Shown here piece after piece: positions 23,006-36,063 of a stretch of DNA of 64,000 nucleotides. The position numbers and the translations under genes were made by a program. The notes below the pieces were generated by a model. The model had not been told where the DNA came from. It made no database searches and was given only the letters and a program-made list of their open reading frames with translations. Source of the stretch: Monoplex corrugatus (Eukaryota > Mollusca > Gastropoda > Littorinimorpha > Ranellidae); the NCBI GenBank assembly GCA_030674185.1, contig JAPXFY010000023.1:23051092-23115091 (forward strand). Reading direction: 5' to 3'. Position 1 is the stretch's first letter. Each line of letters starts with the position of its first letter.

Positions 23006-23960
23006 GTTAAGTTGTTTTGTTTTAAGTCGTAGTCTAAAAGTGTCTTTTTAATTAAGGCAAGTCTCTTCATATTCCTTTATCCACCACAAATATTTACTGT
23101 ATTTGCCATGGTTATCGATTTGCACACTGGAAGAGAATGTTGTGCTGTTCTTAAGATGGCTTCCACAAAATGAGAGTAATACATACATACTTTTTTGTGT
23201 TGTATCAAGTTTGCATTTCGTGAATGAAGAAAGTTTTCAGAGACTCTCCAGTCAGCATTCTAGTTCTTGCACTGAAATTTTGGGATTCTATCTTCAAGTT
23301 CGTTGTGTGTCAGTTTTCTTTAAAAATTTAATTTCGGTTGGCAGATGATCATTACTCAGTCTGTTGTCTCCCAAAAGCCAATACAATTTGTTGCTAGTTC
23401 TAGGGAAATGAGCAACAAGTCGTCTGCGGCTGCTCTATGGGTCGGAACATCAGGAATCTGTGTTACTGAGCCATCGTAAAACAAATGAAGGGTTGAAACA
23501 CTAAACTTCCGATTAAGTAATTTTCAGTGAAGACAAATTAGGAAATCTATGTACCAACTCAAACAATCACATGTAGCTAAATCAACTGCTGGATAGAGAA
23601 GCAAAGTAGAGAAATATAGCGAATCAAATTATAATGCTTGAAGAAATTCTTGTGTCTTATATCAAAGAGGAAAAATATTGATCATTTCATAATTGTAGTA
23701 AAGGTAATACTAAGAATAACTATGAACGTTTCAAGTAGCAACAGTATAGATGCACCTGCATACATAGATTGCTTGAATTGAAATGTCTGCAATCAAACAT
23801 GATAATGATAGCAGACGGAATAATGATAGAATTCGTGACAATGATAATAATGATAGCATTTATCATAAAATTCAATTCATGTAGCGTAAATAGTCCATGT
23901 CAAGGCATGTTCATGGCACTTTACATCAGAAATGGGAGATAAAAAATGGGAGAGAATGTA
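23006..23960. other. Unassigned intronic sequence
   Basis: AT-rich. No gene, splice-bounded exon or known repeat recognised. Confidence 0.35.
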
Positions 23961-23990
23961 TGTGTGTGCGCGTTCGTGAGTGTGTGTATG

Positions 23991-24083
<93 letters not shown>

Positions 24084-24315
24084 TGTGTGTGTGTGCCATG
24101 TTCCAGTATAAATGCAGTATCAACATAATTGGATATATGGACCTATATTCGTGTAGTATAAACTTGCAGAGTTCATTAGAAATAACAACAGACCATAATG
24201 TGTAATCAGAAATCGGAAGAAGTAACATAACTCCACAAAACTACATAGGGAAGAAAAATGTATAAATCATTTGATACATATCGTTTTTCATAAACACATA
24301 CTAACATGATGACAT

Positions 24316-24407
<92 letters not shown>

Positions 24408-24426
24408 GTATATACACACACACACA

Positions 24427-24471
<45 letters not shown>

Positions 24472-24476
24472 CACAT
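23961..24476 (+). repeat. (GT)n, (AC)n and (TA)n microsatellite cluster
   Basis: GT tract at about 23992-24094, AC tract at about 24317-24396, and TA tract at about 24430-24470. The complementary GT and AC arms could fold back on each other. The ORFs are poly-VC, poly-TH or poly-IY artefacts. Confidence 0.95.
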
Positions 24477-25049
24477 GTGCAAGGGGAAGGGGGAGCTGAC
24501 TGTATCCAGCCAGTGATAGATTTTAATGCTACAGAAACATAGTTAATCAAGAATAACAGCAGATAATATCATGAAATCAGAAACAGATACGAGCGTAATA
24601 GTACACTTAGTTCACAGAAGATACAATTATACAATTATGTGATAAATAAGAATTGAATAAAAAAGGCAAGGAAAAGAGAGGTAGATAAATAGAGAAAGTA
24701 GGCAAGAGAAAGAGATGGAGAGAGGGTGTGCGTGAGATAGATAGAGACAGAGACAGACAAAATCAATCAAGTGTATCACTATAATCCTTTTGTGATGCTT
24801 TCCTAATTTGGGATACTTTTTGGTCAGTGTGTGAAACGCTGAACAATCTTTTATGAGCTATGACACATCTGTTGAGTTAATCATTAGATCTGTTTCGAAT
24901 AGTGACAGGTTGATATCGTGAATCATATCGGAGTAATTTTATTGAAAATCTGTTAGCTGCTTGGGTACACGTCCTGCTAACGCTTTCATTTTAACGGGTG
25001 TTCACGTAATTGTAATAATTAAATGTGAAAAAAAAAAACTAGAAAAAAA
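24477..25049. other. Unassigned intronic sequence
   Basis: AT-rich with AGAGA-type purine runs near 24670-24760. Nothing recognised. Confidence 0.35.
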
Positions 25050-26012
25050 ACGTTGTGGGGATGCCGAGGGCTCTTTCAGTATAAATAATATCCCCACCTT
25101 CTAGAAATTCTTCGCTAGAATTTTCTTCTTTTCTATCGTTCTCTTCGTTTTGGCTTGCTCCTTTGCTTTCTGTCATTTCTGTCCTATTCTGCCTTGCTGG
25201 TTGAAGGGTGATGAAAGGCAACTTTTCCCAAAGCCAACCAGGTTAGTTCGCAGAATAATCTTGTATTCAAATCTAAACTCTTCTTCTTCTAGCCGGAGTT
25301 TGATTTATGCTCTTCAGTGCAACGAGGCAATCATTACGTAGAACCCTTAGTGTTGTCTGGATGTGAAGCATGGACAGTCAACACGCCAAGTCAGAACAAA
25401 ATTGAGGCAGCTAAAGTGTGGTTTCTAAGAAAAACGTTAAGAGTTCAATGCATGGCAAAGAAAACAAACACGACAGTCTTGAAAGATGCAAACACAAAAA
25501 GAACATTGATGAAGAAGATTGAGAAAAGACAAGCAAAATTTGTGGACATTTTATGAGGTAAGAGAAATTGGAGCACATAGTCACAACAGGAAAGCTAGAG
25601 GAAAAAAAGAGCAACAGGTAGACCCGGAGAGAAAATTTTGGATGGACTTGTGGAGTGGATGAAGACAGAGAGAGTGGGAGATGTACTTGCAGCGACAAAA
25701 GAGAGATTCGTATGGATGGCCATGGTCGCCATTGCCATATGGGAGTGCGCATGATGATGATGAGTTATGCTTATGTCTTTGTAATCAGGTTTGTATTTTC
25801 AATCCTCCAGTGATAAATTAGTTAGAATGGCCATCACCAGGACATATCCGTATATTATTTGCATAAATGCAGTGAAAAGTGTATTTAATTGTTTTTTCCG
25901 GGTTTTCTTTTTTTCCAAGGCCAGCAGTGTGTTCAGGTGTGTGTTGTGAGATGCTTGTAGTCCTGATATGGCTCTGTGCAATCGATTGGGCTTTAAACAA
26001 AAATAATAACAA
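25050..26012 (+). repeat. Dispersed repeat, copy B, split by a LINE
   Basis: The 5' part (25050-25304) matches copies A and C (TGTGGGGATGCCGAGGG, CTTTCAGTATAAATAATATC, CCCCACCTTCTAG). The 3' part (25772-26012) ends GATATGGCTCTGTGCAATCG, then GGGCTTTAAACAAAAATAA. A LINE fragment (25312-25764) lies between. The 3' end is only about 40 bp before the SRCR exon at 26053, as in copy C before the exon at 50319. Confidence 0.72.
25312..25764 (+). mobile_element. LINE family A, copy 4 (3' fragment)
   Basis: Shows GCEAWTVNTPSQNKIEAAKV, then VWFLRKTLRVQCMAKKTN, KLEEKRATGRPGEKILDG-like codons, and a GATGATGATGAG tail. TTATGCT occurs on both sides (25305-25311 and 25765-25771) and may be the target-site duplication. 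5' truncated, with frame breaks. Confidence 0.8.
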
Positions 26013-26052
26013 CCAGGGTCTGAATATCGCATATAAATTCTGTGATGTACAG

Positions 26053-26215
26053 GTGTCATCCCATCACCTTCTGTACGTCTGATGGGAAGCAACAGTAAGT
26101 ATGAAGGACGATTACAGGTGTTTTATCAAGGAGTGTGGTCCACAGTCTGTCAACGATACGATCACATATCAAAGCACACCGTTGATGTCATCTGCAGATC
26201 AGCATTTGGTGATCA
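26053..26215 (+). CDS. SRCR domain 2, first-half exon (phase 1 to 2)
   Basis: Acceptor TGTACAG and donor GTGAGT. The exon is 163 nt: two bases, 53 codons, two bases. The peptide contains YEGRLQVFYQGVWSTVCQRY and later VDVICRSAFGDQ. GRLQV..GVW.TVC is the most canonical SRCR start of the three domains. The leading two bases complete a Gly codon with the G left by the exon at 14972-15141, so domains 1 and 2 join without linker exons. Two of the domain's six cysteines are here. Likely extracellular ligand-binding module. Confidence 0.93.
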
Positions 26216-26772
26216 GTGAGTACACCCTCTAAATTTGTCATGTATCAAACGAAACTGCTTGATTGAACTGAGGCAGCAATGTCATTGCAGGAGTTTGAAG
26301 TTTGTTCAAAAGGGATGTATGCGGAGTATGTTCAGAAGGACTTATCACACCCAGACAGTTTTATCTACGCTCCACGAAAATCTACCAGTAATCATCTGAC
26401 AAACACACTGATCTTACTCAAAATCCTTGTCTAGATTACACAAACATTACCGCGTCTTTCAGAAGCATTATCCGGCAGCAGTCAGCTTTCCTGACCCATA
26501 CCAATACTAGTTCACCTAATGGGGACATTGTAAATCTGTATGTGCACAGCGCATGCTGTGTAACTTCCTGTCTTACAGCAGCCCTTTTTCCTGTCCCCAC
26601 GCCTGTTTCACCTAAGTGATAGTGTTTTCCTTTTGTTTGCTCTATCCGATCGAATTTTTGTTAACTCATTGATATGTGCCAGTCTGGAGTAACAACTCCA
26701 CTTTGCACTTGTTGAAATAACTTTGTCGTGTCAATCAAGATGAATGCTTGACTTTCTTTCATTTCATCATAC
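26216..26772. other. Unassigned intronic sequence
   Basis: Nothing recognised between the SRCR donor and the LINE insertion. Confidence 0.3.
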
Positions 26773-26780
26773 AGTGAAGT

Positions 26781-27933
26781 TAAGAAACTATTAATGCCAT
26801 ACACATCCTAAGAACTCTGAAAGAGAGGTCAGTCGAGTTGAATAAGGATTCACATTCATGCTTTGTTGATTATACCACGGCTTTCGATCGGGTAAGGCAT
26901 GAAAAATTGATCATTCAAGTGGAAAGACTCAATATTGATGGGAAAGATCTACAAATGATCAGAAATATGTATGGGGAACAAACAGCAGCAATAAGAATAG
27001 AAAACGATACAAGTTCTTTCCACAATATCAAAGAGGGGTCAGGCAGGGTTGTGTTCTGTCATCAGAACTGTTTTCACTTTACAGAGAAACCATCATCAGA
27101 AACCTACAAGAATCCCTGGGATAAAGGTGGAGGAAAAAGGATAAACAACATCTGTTACGTAGATGATACCGTCTTAACTGCAGAAATGAAAGGGACCTAC
27201 AAAACCTTGTGGATATAATAGAAATAGAAAGCAAAAATATAGGGTTGGAACTGAATGGCAAGAAGATTGAAGTCATGGTAATCGGTAAAAAACATGAAAC
27301 CTCCTCATGCAAAATAACAGCAAATGGCACAACTTTGAGACAGGTTGATAAGTTTAAATACCTGGAAACGGTCATCTCACCAGACGGCAGATGCAAATCA
27401 AAAATATCCAGCAGAATCGACCAAGCCAAAACAGCATTCAAGAAGATGAAAAGCATTCTTACCAACAAATGCCTACCAATTAACATTAAGAATAGAGTTC
27501 TTGAATGTTACATGGAACTGATAATGTTACACGGTTGTGAGGCATGGACAGTCAGCAAGCAAAGCCAGAACAAGATTGAGGCAGCCAAATCGTGGTTTCT
27601 AAGAAGAATGTTGAGAGTTCCATGGACAGCAACGAAAACAAACGAGACAGTCTTGATGGAGGCAGACACAAGAAGATCATTGATAAGGAAGATTTGGAAA
27701 AGACAAGCTAGGCATTTTATGAGGAAAGGAGAATGAAAGCACCTGGTCACAACAGGAAAGCTGTAGGGAAAGAGAACACCAGGTAGAACCAGGAAAAAAA
27801 TATTGGACGGACTTGCAGGGTGGCTGAGGACAGAGAGGGTGGAAGATGTGCTTGCGGTGACAAGGGATAGATACATATGGAGGGCCATGATCGCCAACGC
27901 CATGCGGCAGGGCACTTGATGATGATGACGATG
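26781..27933 (+). mobile_element. LINE family A, copy 5 (RT to 3' end)
   Basis: A 5'-truncated insertion of 1153 bp flanked by AGTGAAGT at 26773-26780 and 27934-27941. The RT blocks are CFVDYTTAFDRVRHEKLI near 26870 and YVDDTVLTAE near 27160 (A of YADD changed to V). Then come ELNGKKIEVMVIGKKHE, DKFKYLETVISPDGRCKSKI, GCEAWTVSKQSQNKIEAAK, and a GATGATGATGACGATG tail. Frames are long but shifted near 27030 and 27200. One of the youngest-looking RT segments in the window. Confidence 0.88.
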
Positions 27934-27941
27934 AGTGAAGT

Positions 27942-28269
27942 GAACTATTGGAATACATGCATGTTTGCTTCAGTTTGCATTGTTTGACTGTAGATTGTGA
28001 TAGTATATGTGGTATTTCCATTCTGTTTGACAGTGAAGCCCCATCCAGATTATTTTATGATGACTGAGCCATCTGTGTGTATGATTATGTCTTGGGGCTT
28101 GCAACCTAGTTGCACCACGTGTGGTTGAATTTTCCATATGCTTTCCATTCTGGTCATTTGCACAAGTGTCTTCCTAGATTTTTTCGTATGATTGTTTTGT
28201 ACATATTTTTTAAATGATTTGTGTGTTTTTCCTTTTAAGTTCTGTCAGTTGACAGATGTGCTGAATGGA
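27942..28269. other. Unassigned intronic sequence
   Basis: Nothing recognised. Confidence 0.3.
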
Positions 28270-30760
28270 TTATTCTGCCTGTCCCATCCATGATTTTCCA
28301 CATTGGAGTCTGTTTCTTTTGCTGTTCTGACCATCTTGTAGAGTGGGTTTTTCTGAGATTTCTAATACCCTGTCTTGTTCTCTTTTATGTCTTGTCTGTA
28401 TTGACGGAAGGGCAGGCAGGTATCGCATAATTTCCGTGGGTGTGTCTTTTGTGGTTCGAAGGATCACTCTCATTGCTTCGTTTTGTGTTCTGTCTAGTTT
28501 CGAAAAGTTTGTCTGTGAGAACGTACATGTAGTGAGGCCAATTCTATAGTCGATGACACTGATCGCATTATTAGGCTTGGTATAGCTGAAAGAGATGACG
28601 TTGTTCAATGTCTGTAGTTGCCATTGGTTGGAGAATTGAAGGACCCTTTTCACATTTGAGTGTAGTGGTTTCCACATGTTTCCTGAATGTTAGCATTCTA
28701 CCAGAACTGATGCCAAGGTACCGTGAATTGTTTGTTTGCTCGATACTTGTTCCTCCAAACGTAACTGGTGGAATGTTTTACTCGTTGCTTTGTTATAAAG
28801 GGTACAGAAGAGTATCTGTGCTGTGGGGTTGATTGCCGATCTGATTTCTTGACATCACTGATCTACATTGTTGTAACTGTTCTTGGACTGCTTTGTTTCT
28901 TTGTAGCGCATTTCTACCTGTCTTGTAGATGAGTCCGTGAGTATACAGGCTGGTTCGTTGTTATTAAGGTCACCAAAAACGATCACATGTTGCAGAGAAC
29001 AGGAGAAAGTGGCGATCCTTGAGGGAGACCCATGGAGAGTTTTTGTGGTGCTGAACATCAGTTTCCGAGTCGTAGGACTAGTATTCACTCTTGAAGAGCA
29101 GCGGCTATCCATCTTGTGACTCTCATGCTGACGCCATATTGCTGAACTAGTTCCATGAGTAGTGTGAATTGTATTTTATTGTACGCATCTTCCAGGCTAG
29201 TAGCTACAGCAACTAGAGCAAGGGTTTCTTCTTCATTCTGAAAACCTTTGTAGACTTTGTGAGTAAAGGCAGCTGTGTTTTTCCGTGTACTTTTTCCTGT
29301 TTTAAAGCTTCCTTGATCAGGTGGGAATATTTTTTCTAGGTCTCCTGCCAATTTCTTTGCTATTATGTTTCTATGAGGTTCCCACTTACATTTTGCTTAT
29401 TCGGGATGCGATATCCATTTAGTCTGTGATGATCTATACACGGTTTGGGTAAGACTTTTAGGAAGCTGTGTGTCCATTCCTCAGGATCCCGAACTTTCTC
29501 AAAACTGTCTTTATAGAGAGTCTGCGATGATCTGTACCCAGTTTGGGTAAGACTTTTAGAAAAGCTGTGTGTCCAGTCCTCAGGAACCTGACTTTTCTCA
29601 AACCGTCTTTATAGAAAATGTATATTTTTGTTTTGTAGTGTTTAGACGTTTCGATGTCAAAGTATCGAATCTTGCCCGGACTAGGAGCTATGTATTTTTT
29701 GCACATTGCGAGTGCTCCAGGCCTTTCTTATTTAGGTATTTTGCCATCTTATCCAATCTTTTTCGATGTTTTAAGTCAACAGTGAATTTTCGTTTTTCTT
29801 CAAGGTTTTTCTGGTCACTTTGTTGTATGAAACGTGTAGTAGGGCTTGTCCTTTCTGTTCGTTTGTTCTTAGTGCGGTTCTATCTGATTCTTCATATTAG
29901 GTGTCGTGTGTTTGTAGTTTCTCCTTCCATTTGTTGATAGAACTGCCAGAACTGCGTTTGTGCTGTATCGACACGAGTCTTTCGCAGAACTGTTTCCATG
30001 TACTGTCTTTCACTTCCTGAGTTAGGGTTTTTGACAGCTTAATTTTTTCGTCTGTATTTGTTTCAGTCTCATTCGTTTTTCTAGTACTATCATGGTCTGA
30101 ACGATGTCTTCTTCTGTGTTTTTGCCAAGCTTTAACAACACCCCGTTTTTCTTTCCAGGCATTCTCTGTGTCATTTTTCCACCAAGGAGGTTTTCTAGAT
30201 GTTTCATTGTCTCTTGTTCTCCGTTTTGATTTAATAGTTCCGAGTTTAGAAATGATACCAGATTCTATAATGTCATATTGAAATGGGTTTCTTGGTTGAG
30301 TTGTTGAATTTCTTGATGATTGTGTTTCATTATGTTGAATACCACTGGTATTTTGTCGCTGCCATGTGTGTTCGGTGTTTTAGCACTCATTAGTGGTGTT
30401 AGTTTAGGAGATATGAGTGTTATATCAATGATACTATGTCTCCTTGTCTTGCACCGATAGGGTTTGGTCACTTGGTGACGTTGTTGTGTGTGGGCTGAGC
30501 TAAATGTCAAACAGCATATCTTCCAGAATATTTTCCTGGGCATTGATACCATTCTAATCCCACATTGCAGATCCTGCCTTAAGATAGCCACATACCACAA
30601 CAGTGTCTCCAGGTTCATCTTCAGTTTCTTCTAGGAAATTCCGCGTTGTTTTTGAAGTACATGATCCTGGGTGTACTCAAGCACGATGAATACAGAATTA
30701 TGTTGCTTTTCGTTTGGAGTTTGAAAGCGTATGCCCAGTAGTTCATGTGAATTGGTACAC
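28270..30760 (-). mobile_element. LINE of Jockey/I-type, decayed
   Basis: Minus strand, distinct from family A. From high to low coordinates: an endonuclease end with DITLISPKLTPL and HGSDKIPVVFNI near 30340-30420, RT start motifs with FPPDQGSFKTGKSTRKNTAA near 29310, and LDRTQNEAMRVILRTTKDTP near 28480. The last phrase typifies the C-terminal half of Jockey/I-group proteins (LDxVQNxAxRxxLGxxRxTP). Multiple stops. A 110-bp direct similarity within 29440-29600 (CAGTTTGGGTAAGACTTTTAG-like) suggests a small internal duplication. Confidence 0.7.
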
Positions 30761-31194
30761 CATTGTTCTAGGTCTGATATGGACACTTTGTCTTTCTTTG
30801 TTTTTCTTTTTGATGACTGTAGTTAGTCGTCTACCATCCATGTTTCTGAATTGCTTTCAAGCCTATTGGTTTTTCTTGGTGCGTTCTTGTTTCTTGTAGA
30901 CAGTGTATCAAAATCATATGCCAATTTCTCAATAGTTAGTATCTTTTTTCTTGCACTGGCACAGTTTCAGGTCCATATTCTGAAGCATTCCGTTGAGTGT
31001 TCAGATTTTGTAATTTTTCCCATTACATTCGCATGTTTCCTTCTCCTTTTTCCTCGCTGTCTCCTTGCTCCAGTAGCATATTTGTCACTCCCACCCTGGA
31101 GTCGTCCGGTGGGAAGCGTTGCTCCTGTAGCATATTTGTTACCCCCACCATGGAGTCTGCCAGTGGGTAACGCAGTTGTTGTTTCACAGGGCCA

Positions 31195-31960
31195 CGATCG
31201 ATCCTTTTCATCATCTACATGTACATGGATAGAACTACTCAAAACGCAAATTCCTATCCAGCGTCTACCAATGACCTATTATTCGCTGATGACAAAGCCA
31301 TCATGTACTGCGACAAAACACAGCTGCAAAAACATGCAAACAGAAGTAAACAACAGCTGTTAAAATAGTGGCATGAAACTCAGCACTAGAAAGAGAGAAG
31401 TTTGTCAATAGAACAGACACCTAAATGATTGGACATAAGAATCAAAGGACAGAAACAAAATATAGAATAAAGGTACTTGGACATTTCAGTTTTTATAAAT
31501 TGGACACAGAAATTGAGACCAGAATCCAAAAGGCGATTACGATAAACTACCAACTTTCACCTCTTCTAAGCATCCAAGCAGACTTATAGAAACAGCATCT
31601 TTGAAAATAGTCTCTGTAACCAGACTGACTTGTCTTTGCCAGACCTGGACATTAACAAAACATCTGAGAGGGAAATGGCAACCTGTGACATGAGATATCT
31701 AAGAAGAGCAACAGGCAAGACCAGAAGAAAAACGACTAGAAACAACACTTGTCAACTATTACATTACAAAACAGTGGTTTGGCCATTTGACGAGGATACC
31801 AATCACCTATCCAACTTTCCGTGATTACAATACCAGATGCTTAGATTTCAGAGCAAGGGGACGACCACGGTAGTTCTGGATAGACATCTACATGTCAGGC
31901 TTCCCATCAAGCTGTAGACTGTCAGCTTCATCTTCATGGCACATCCAGGAAAAAGCAAAC
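31195..31960 (+). mobile_element. LINE RT fragment, third family
   Basis: A plus-strand frame with NDLLFADDKAIMYCDKTQLQ near 31270-31330 has the FADD catalytic motif intact. After frame breaks come DMRYLRRATGKTRRK near 31690 and WIDIYMSGFPSSCRLSASSS-like codons near 31880. Order and spacing fit an RT core followed by its C-terminal region. Heavily decayed. Confidence 0.65.
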
Positions 31961-32556
31961 GGAAAAGTAAAGTTAGCAAAGTATATAGATATGCATGTAT
32001 GTATAATAAAAGCAAGTATTTATGAATGAATACACTTGTTTTCAGGTATACTGGTCGAAAAACACACTTAAAGCAATACTTGTGTCTTTAGTATAGGTTA
32101 GTACGTATGAATGAATATACCTGAGGCCATGCATACTGTATGAGAACTGTACTTTATCAAAAAATTCTATAACATATACTTTGTCCAAAATAATCTTTGA
32201 CATATTTGTACGTAACGCTTTTTTTATGTACACTGCACTAGGATTTATTCAAGATTAGAATTGTTGTTTAAAAGAGAGAGAATCTGAGATGGATTTGACA
32301 GTGTGGTCCCATATTTTCCAGTTGGTCAAGAGCTAGTTGAGGCTGACAGATCTCACAGTGATTTGGACAGGGCTGATGGAACTGGACCCTACACTTTCGT
32401 AACTGTTAGTCCTTTTCCCTGAACAGATCACATCACATAAAATTGTGGATTGAATAATATACTTAAATGTATAAGTTATAATGAGATCAACATGATCATT
32501 ATTATTAATTTGGTTACTGTATGATAAGTCAATAATAATCAAATGTAAACTTCCAG
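31961..32556. other. Unassigned intronic sequence
   Basis: AT-rich. Nothing recognised apart from the acceptor of the next SRCR exon at its end. Confidence 0.3.
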
Positions 32557-32738
32557 GTACAACGGGTCATATGTGCCTTTTTTTCTACGTACCTCACTGT
32601 ATGGAACACAGACTGCAGGCGCCGTTTTGCTGAAAGACATTTTGTGTAACAGCGAGGAGAACTACATCAACAAATGTACTTTTTATACATCTGGCGGATG
32701 TACACATTACTATGATTCGGCGGTGAAGTGTACACTTT
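32557..32738 (+). CDS. SRCR domain 2, second-half exon (phase 2 to 1)
   Basis: Acceptor TTCCAG and donor GTACGT. The exon is 182 nt: one base, 60 codons, one base, all open. The peptide runs YNGSYVPFFLRTSLYG, then VLLKDILCNSEENYINKCTF, GGCTH and VKCTL. The LCNSEENYINKC block corresponds to the usual CxGxExxLxxC but has lost the first Gly. The final VKC is typical. With the exon at 26053-26215 this gives six cysteines and 115 codons, the longest of the three domains. The sequence differs most from the consensus and may bind a different ligand, which is inference only. Confidence 0.88.
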
Positions 32739-33300
32739 GTACGTATATGTAGCATATCATTATCAGTCTCTGATTGTGTGCATGTTTCTGTATACTGAAA
32801 AACAGCTGCAAGTCTGCCTCTCGATGATGTTCGAAACTTTAAAAAAATTGCAAAATTATTTGATAAAAATGAACACACACAGTATTAGAAATGAAACGTT
32901 CCTTGATCAACATTTCATAGACATTCTGTAATAATGTAATACTGTCAGTGAATTATTACTTCTTACCAGAAGATAATGAATAAGATTTGTTCGTTGATAA
33001 TTATGAACACAGACGTATAGTAATTTGTTTTAACAAATAAGATGGCAGTTTGCATCATAGAAAGGGCTCTGGCTCCTACCTACCAAACCAATGGTAGTTT
33101 CCTCAGTGTGCGAAAATATTACTTTTTGTGCAAAACTGGCAGTAAAATTACTACATCAAATGATTACTCCGTATGTCTAATTAGATTATGGATGCGCTTG
33201 GTTGAGGATTTGTTGCATGTGGAACGGTATGGGCTTTGGCTGAGCAAGCCAGTTCTTGCATGCCAGTCATTGGCCAGGCGCGGTATTTGAAGACTGATGG
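32739..33300. other. Unassigned intronic sequence
   Basis: Nothing recognised. Confidence 0.3.
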
Positions 33301-35400
33301 TTGTGGTTGGGTAGTTGTTGCTGCAGCTTCTTTTCTCTCAATTTTGTCCAACCACAGCTAAGTTTATTTCTCCTCTACATTGCCGATGCCCATATATACA
33401 GCATATCACAAGGCACAGCAATCTGTATCTGTCTCTTCCCAGGTGTCCTGCAGTGACGTCTGTGCACAGGATATCTTTTTGAATACTGCCATTGTGCATG
33501 TGGCGGACATGGCTAAGACAGATTGATCATCGTTGTGTGAAGAGGGCATACATCGTTGGCATGCTGGCCTAATCCAGGACGTCCTTGATTGTGAAAATGC
33601 GTATGATATGGCAGGAAGCTATCGAGTCGTTGCTCCTTCACAGACGTAGGCTGTCCAGCTCTTGCTGCTATAGAGAAGGGTACTCAGATGGGTAAGCAGG
33701 CTGGGTATACTCCAGTTTGGGTGGCTTTGGTGAACTTGTTATTTTCCGACATTCTCTTGGACAGCTTGGTCATGGCAGCAGCTGCTTTCCTGATATGCCT
33801 GTTGAGGTGTGGTTGAGACACAGATTGCTGGAGACCGTCGATTGTGAGCAGGTGAATTCATTTACCTCTCGCAGGGTGTGTTTACTGACGTTCTGCCTAC
33901 GATCTGTCTTCTTCAGATTGATGATGAGACCATACTCTTGGCAAGCATTCGCTAAGAAACTAACTAGCCTCTGATGACCAGGCTGTGTGTGGAATGTCAA
34001 GGCAATATCTTCAGCAAAGAGCATCTGCCAGGTCAGGACCTGACGCACTATAGTCTGTCAAGCGTGCAAGGCTGAAGAGTTTTCCCTGGACCTATTGTGT
34101 AAGTTCAGTCATCAAATACTCTAAAAGCGTACGAGATATTAAAGGAGAAGAAGATACCAAAGAGTGTTTGGGAGAGAACGCAGCTTGTTTCATTCCACTT
34201 TGAATGGGGGGTGGCTGTGAGGATGTACCACCAAGTTGTCCACTGCATGTCGTCATGGAATGAGAGAAGGAGATTCAGCAGCTTTGATAGACATCGAATC
34301 GTCTCCGAGAGTGTGAAGTAGTCTTCTTTAATATCCAAGTCAAAAGATTTGGTCAGGTTAATGAATGTCCGTGGATCGTTCAAAAACACTCAGGCAAAGC
34401 TGTGCTGATTGTGACGTGCAATGACATACCTCTGTAATTATAACAGTCGCTACAGTCAACCTTATTTGTGTACATCTTGACGATGTTTGTATCTCGCATG
34501 TCAGAGGGAATTGATCCCTTCTCCCAGCACTGGCAAGAGTGTCTCGAGGAGATAGCTCAGGAGGACTGATTTCCTACACTGAATGATTTCGGTAGGGATG
34601 TTGTCTCAGCCTGGACTTCTAACGGTGGACCCAAATACTTTTTCATCCCCTAATACATTCCTTGTACATTTCCATTTTTGGCACATGACTGGACGTTCTG
34701 GCACAGGATATGTCAGTAGTTATTCGCACAGCACCTAGCCGCCTGTTAGGCGTTATTTCTTCCTGTTATCAGTGCACTGAGGGCTTTTTGTAGTTGATAG
34801 CAGCCACTTTCATGGCATGGATGATAGGTTCCATCTCAGACAGGTGAATGTTTCTTCGTCTCCTAAATGGTTGTGGCTGCATTTACTTTGATTACCTGTT
34901 CCAGTTTTTTCGCTGATTTATGTGTTAAGGTTTGGATTGCTGCCCTAGTTGTGTTGATGGATGGGCATCCTTTCTGCTTAATGTGGTGGATCCTCTTCTA
35001 TTTCGGTTGGACTGCACGACATGGAATGGTCGGCATTGTGGAAGCTATGCGTGAGAAGCACGCTGTTGAGGGCAGTTCTTATGCCAATGCCAGTGTCTGG
35101 ACCTGGTATGTCTCCCGGACATTTTCTGGCGAGAGTTTGGCTTGAAGATTGTGTCACTGACGCACAGCTTTTAGTAGGAGCAGAGCTCCAGTAGTCTGTG
35201 GCTGCTGTCGTTGATCTTGCCAGCGCCAGAGTGTCCAAAACAGTCTGGCCATGAACTTTGGTCTGATCCGACTCTACCTTTGAAATTACAATGCAGAAAG
35301 ATGTGCAGAATTCTGGAATCTTGCTGATCATTGCGATGCCAGAATAGCGAAATCAGTTGCAGGAGCAGCAAGAAGATGGCATGATTCTCCATCTAAGCAC
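33301..35400 (-). mobile_element. LINE, fourth family, decayed
   Basis: Minus strand. From the high end there is an RT-upstream region with IPEFCTSFCIVISKVESD near 35310, then NLTKSFDLDIKEDYFTLSE near 34330 (RT block with KAFD changed to KSFD). Next come TLFGIFFSFNISYAF near 34140 and LFAEDIALTFHT near 34000 (FADD changed to FAED), followed by LIINLKKTD. The order matches a LINE RT. No tail or duplication identified. Confidence 0.7.
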
Positions 35401-36063
35401 ATTAGGCGTTCCACTCCGGAATTCTGTAGGATTTACATCTTACCCTTATCTTATACCGAAGATAACCGCAAGATTGTGCATTCCAGCTTTGACTATCCCT
35501 CCTCATCTGCCTTCACAGCCATTGAGAATTAATCCTCGTTTGCCTGTCTGCAGTTGTGATGTCTAGTCCTTGTATTTGCTCGTACATGGGGGGGGGGGGG
35601 GGGGGGGGGGAGTTCGTGGGCACCAGAACGTATGCACTGATAAAATGATCAATTAATGTTTCCAAATCAAGACAGCGATTGGATATTAGTCTTCAGTGAA
35701 TTCAGAGGGTTTTCGTTCCTGATAAACATCTTATGTTCATAATTTATCATGTGTTCTTATGAAGAAATAAACTTGACCACAAACTACTATCATATCTTAC
35801 ATATTCAGTAAAGAAATCATAGACGGCGGAGAGAAAAAAAAAACAGCAACAGACCATTGTGTCAGAAGATATGGGAGTTTAAGGATCGGACCAAAGAATG
35901 GACTTAGTGCTTTAAAATACTGCTCCCAAAGAAGGGAAACACCAGACATTGCGAGAACCATATAACTATCAGCTTGTTTAACCACACCAACAAAGCACGC
36001 TTTTGTAATCTTCAACCGCTTTAAAGTTCTAACTCCTAGTCTGACTCTACTGTTAGTTAAATT
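35401..36063. other. Unassigned sequence with poly-G
   Basis: Holds a G run at 35588-35610, followed by GTTCGTGGGCACCAGAACG, similar to the upstream end of LINE copy 2 near 21035. Otherwise nothing recognised. Confidence 0.4.

Noticed and set aside
24317..24476. Z-DNA or cruciform regulatory element
   Set aside because: Long AC and TA tracts can form such structures in principle, but many similar tracts occur here and nothing ties this one to a function.
27209..27736. Host gene encoding the 175-codon ORF
   Set aside because: It is the post-RT region of a LINE bounded by an AGTGAAGT duplication and a GAT tail.
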